Source: Palsa-504 sp963839095 (lineage in GTDB: Bacteria > Actinomycetota > Actinomycetes > Streptosporangiales > Streptosporangiaceae). Taken from it: 64,000 nucleotides of DNA. This document shows, in pieces, positions 63,943-64,000 of the stretch. Made by a program: the position numbers and the translations under genes. The stretch spans positions 1 to 64,000 of the forward strand of contig CAWIUF010000052.1 in assembly GCA_963839095.1 (NCBI GenBank). Direction: 5' to 3'. A model generated the notes under the pieces. The model did not search any database and was not told where the DNA came from. It was given only the letters and a program-made list of their open reading frames with translations. Positions within the stretch are counted from its first letter, which is position 1. Each line of letters begins with the position of its first letter.

Positions 63943-64000
63943 CCGCCGCCAGCGCCCCGGCCGGGACCGATCGCCGGCCACGGCCGTCCGCGGTGCCGCT
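63939..64000 (+). CDS. Start of an unidentified gene (probably the ABC permease), cut by the window edge
   Basis: The ATG overlaps the ATPase stop (ATGA) and the frame remains open for the final 20 codons (MTAASAPAGTDRRPRP). Too short to identify; position suggests the membrane component of the exporter. Confidence 0.6.
   Translation, partial: MTAASAPAGTDRRPRPSAVP

Overview
This 64 kb window is very GC-rich (roughly 70% or more) and reads as the chromosome of a filamentous-type actinobacterium. It has frequent GTG/TTG starts, F420-dependent LLM oxidoreductases, and actinobacterial-only families (DUF4193, DUF4235, DUF3093, DUF3710, DUF3145). It also carries GuaB1-type GMP reductase, a ferrochelatase with a C-terminal cysteine cluster, and a sugar importer without its own ATPase. 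No tRNA, rRNA, CRISPR array, integrase or transposase was seen.

Region 1 (1.6-24 kb) is a molybdenum-hydroxylase island. It holds three complete sets of CoxL/CoxM/CoxS-like subunits (large Mo, FAD, 2Fe-2S), each in a different gene order: L-S-M, S-L-M, and M-S-L on the minus strand. Around them lie accessory genes: a MoxR/CoxD ATPase, a CoxE VWA protein, XdhC, a membrane-anchored CoxG, an XRE regulator fused to a periplasmic-binding-like domain, moaA, two PadR regulators, a TauE/SafE exporter, and a sulfite-oxidase-like Mo enzyme coupled to a ferredoxin-reductase-like protein. The large subunits carry AYRGAGR or AYRGPWA motifs, not the AYRCSFR of true CO dehydrogenase, so their substrates are unknown. 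A short DNA element (TTTGCGCAGGTAAA and degenerate forms) recurs in front of the Cox-type units and the exporter/PadR pair.

Region 2 (24-36 kb) is mixed: an ArsR regulator translationally coupled to an unusual SRPBCC-pyridoxamine oxidase fusion, apolipoprotein N-acyltransferase, DUF3145, guaB1, ChrA halves, a TetR gene, a DUF2079 membrane protein, an AlkZ-like protein and a secreted transglycosylase. A palindromic repeat of about 70 bp occurs twice here.

Region 3 (36-56 kb) is core actinobacterial chromosome: MFS transporter, ferrochelatase, inositol-monophosphatase family, DUF4193, DUF3093, dut, DUF3710, a TrkA pair, a TrmA/RumA-type RNA methyltransferase, two LLM enzymes, aconitase and an N5-glutamine methyltransferase. 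Region 4 (56-64 kb) is a sugar-use locus (PfkB kinase, GH4 enzyme, binding protein, two permeases). It is followed by a sigma factor, a membrane protein and an ABC ATPase that runs off the window.

A notable property of the sequence is the number of single-base frame breaks: at least 18 sites in about 12 genes, including conserved housekeeping ones, with one compensating pair inside a single gene. Uncorrected assembly indels explain this better than gene decay, but the hydroxylase island holds about half of them. Genes affected are marked pseudogene here only in the sense of 'not open in this sequence'.
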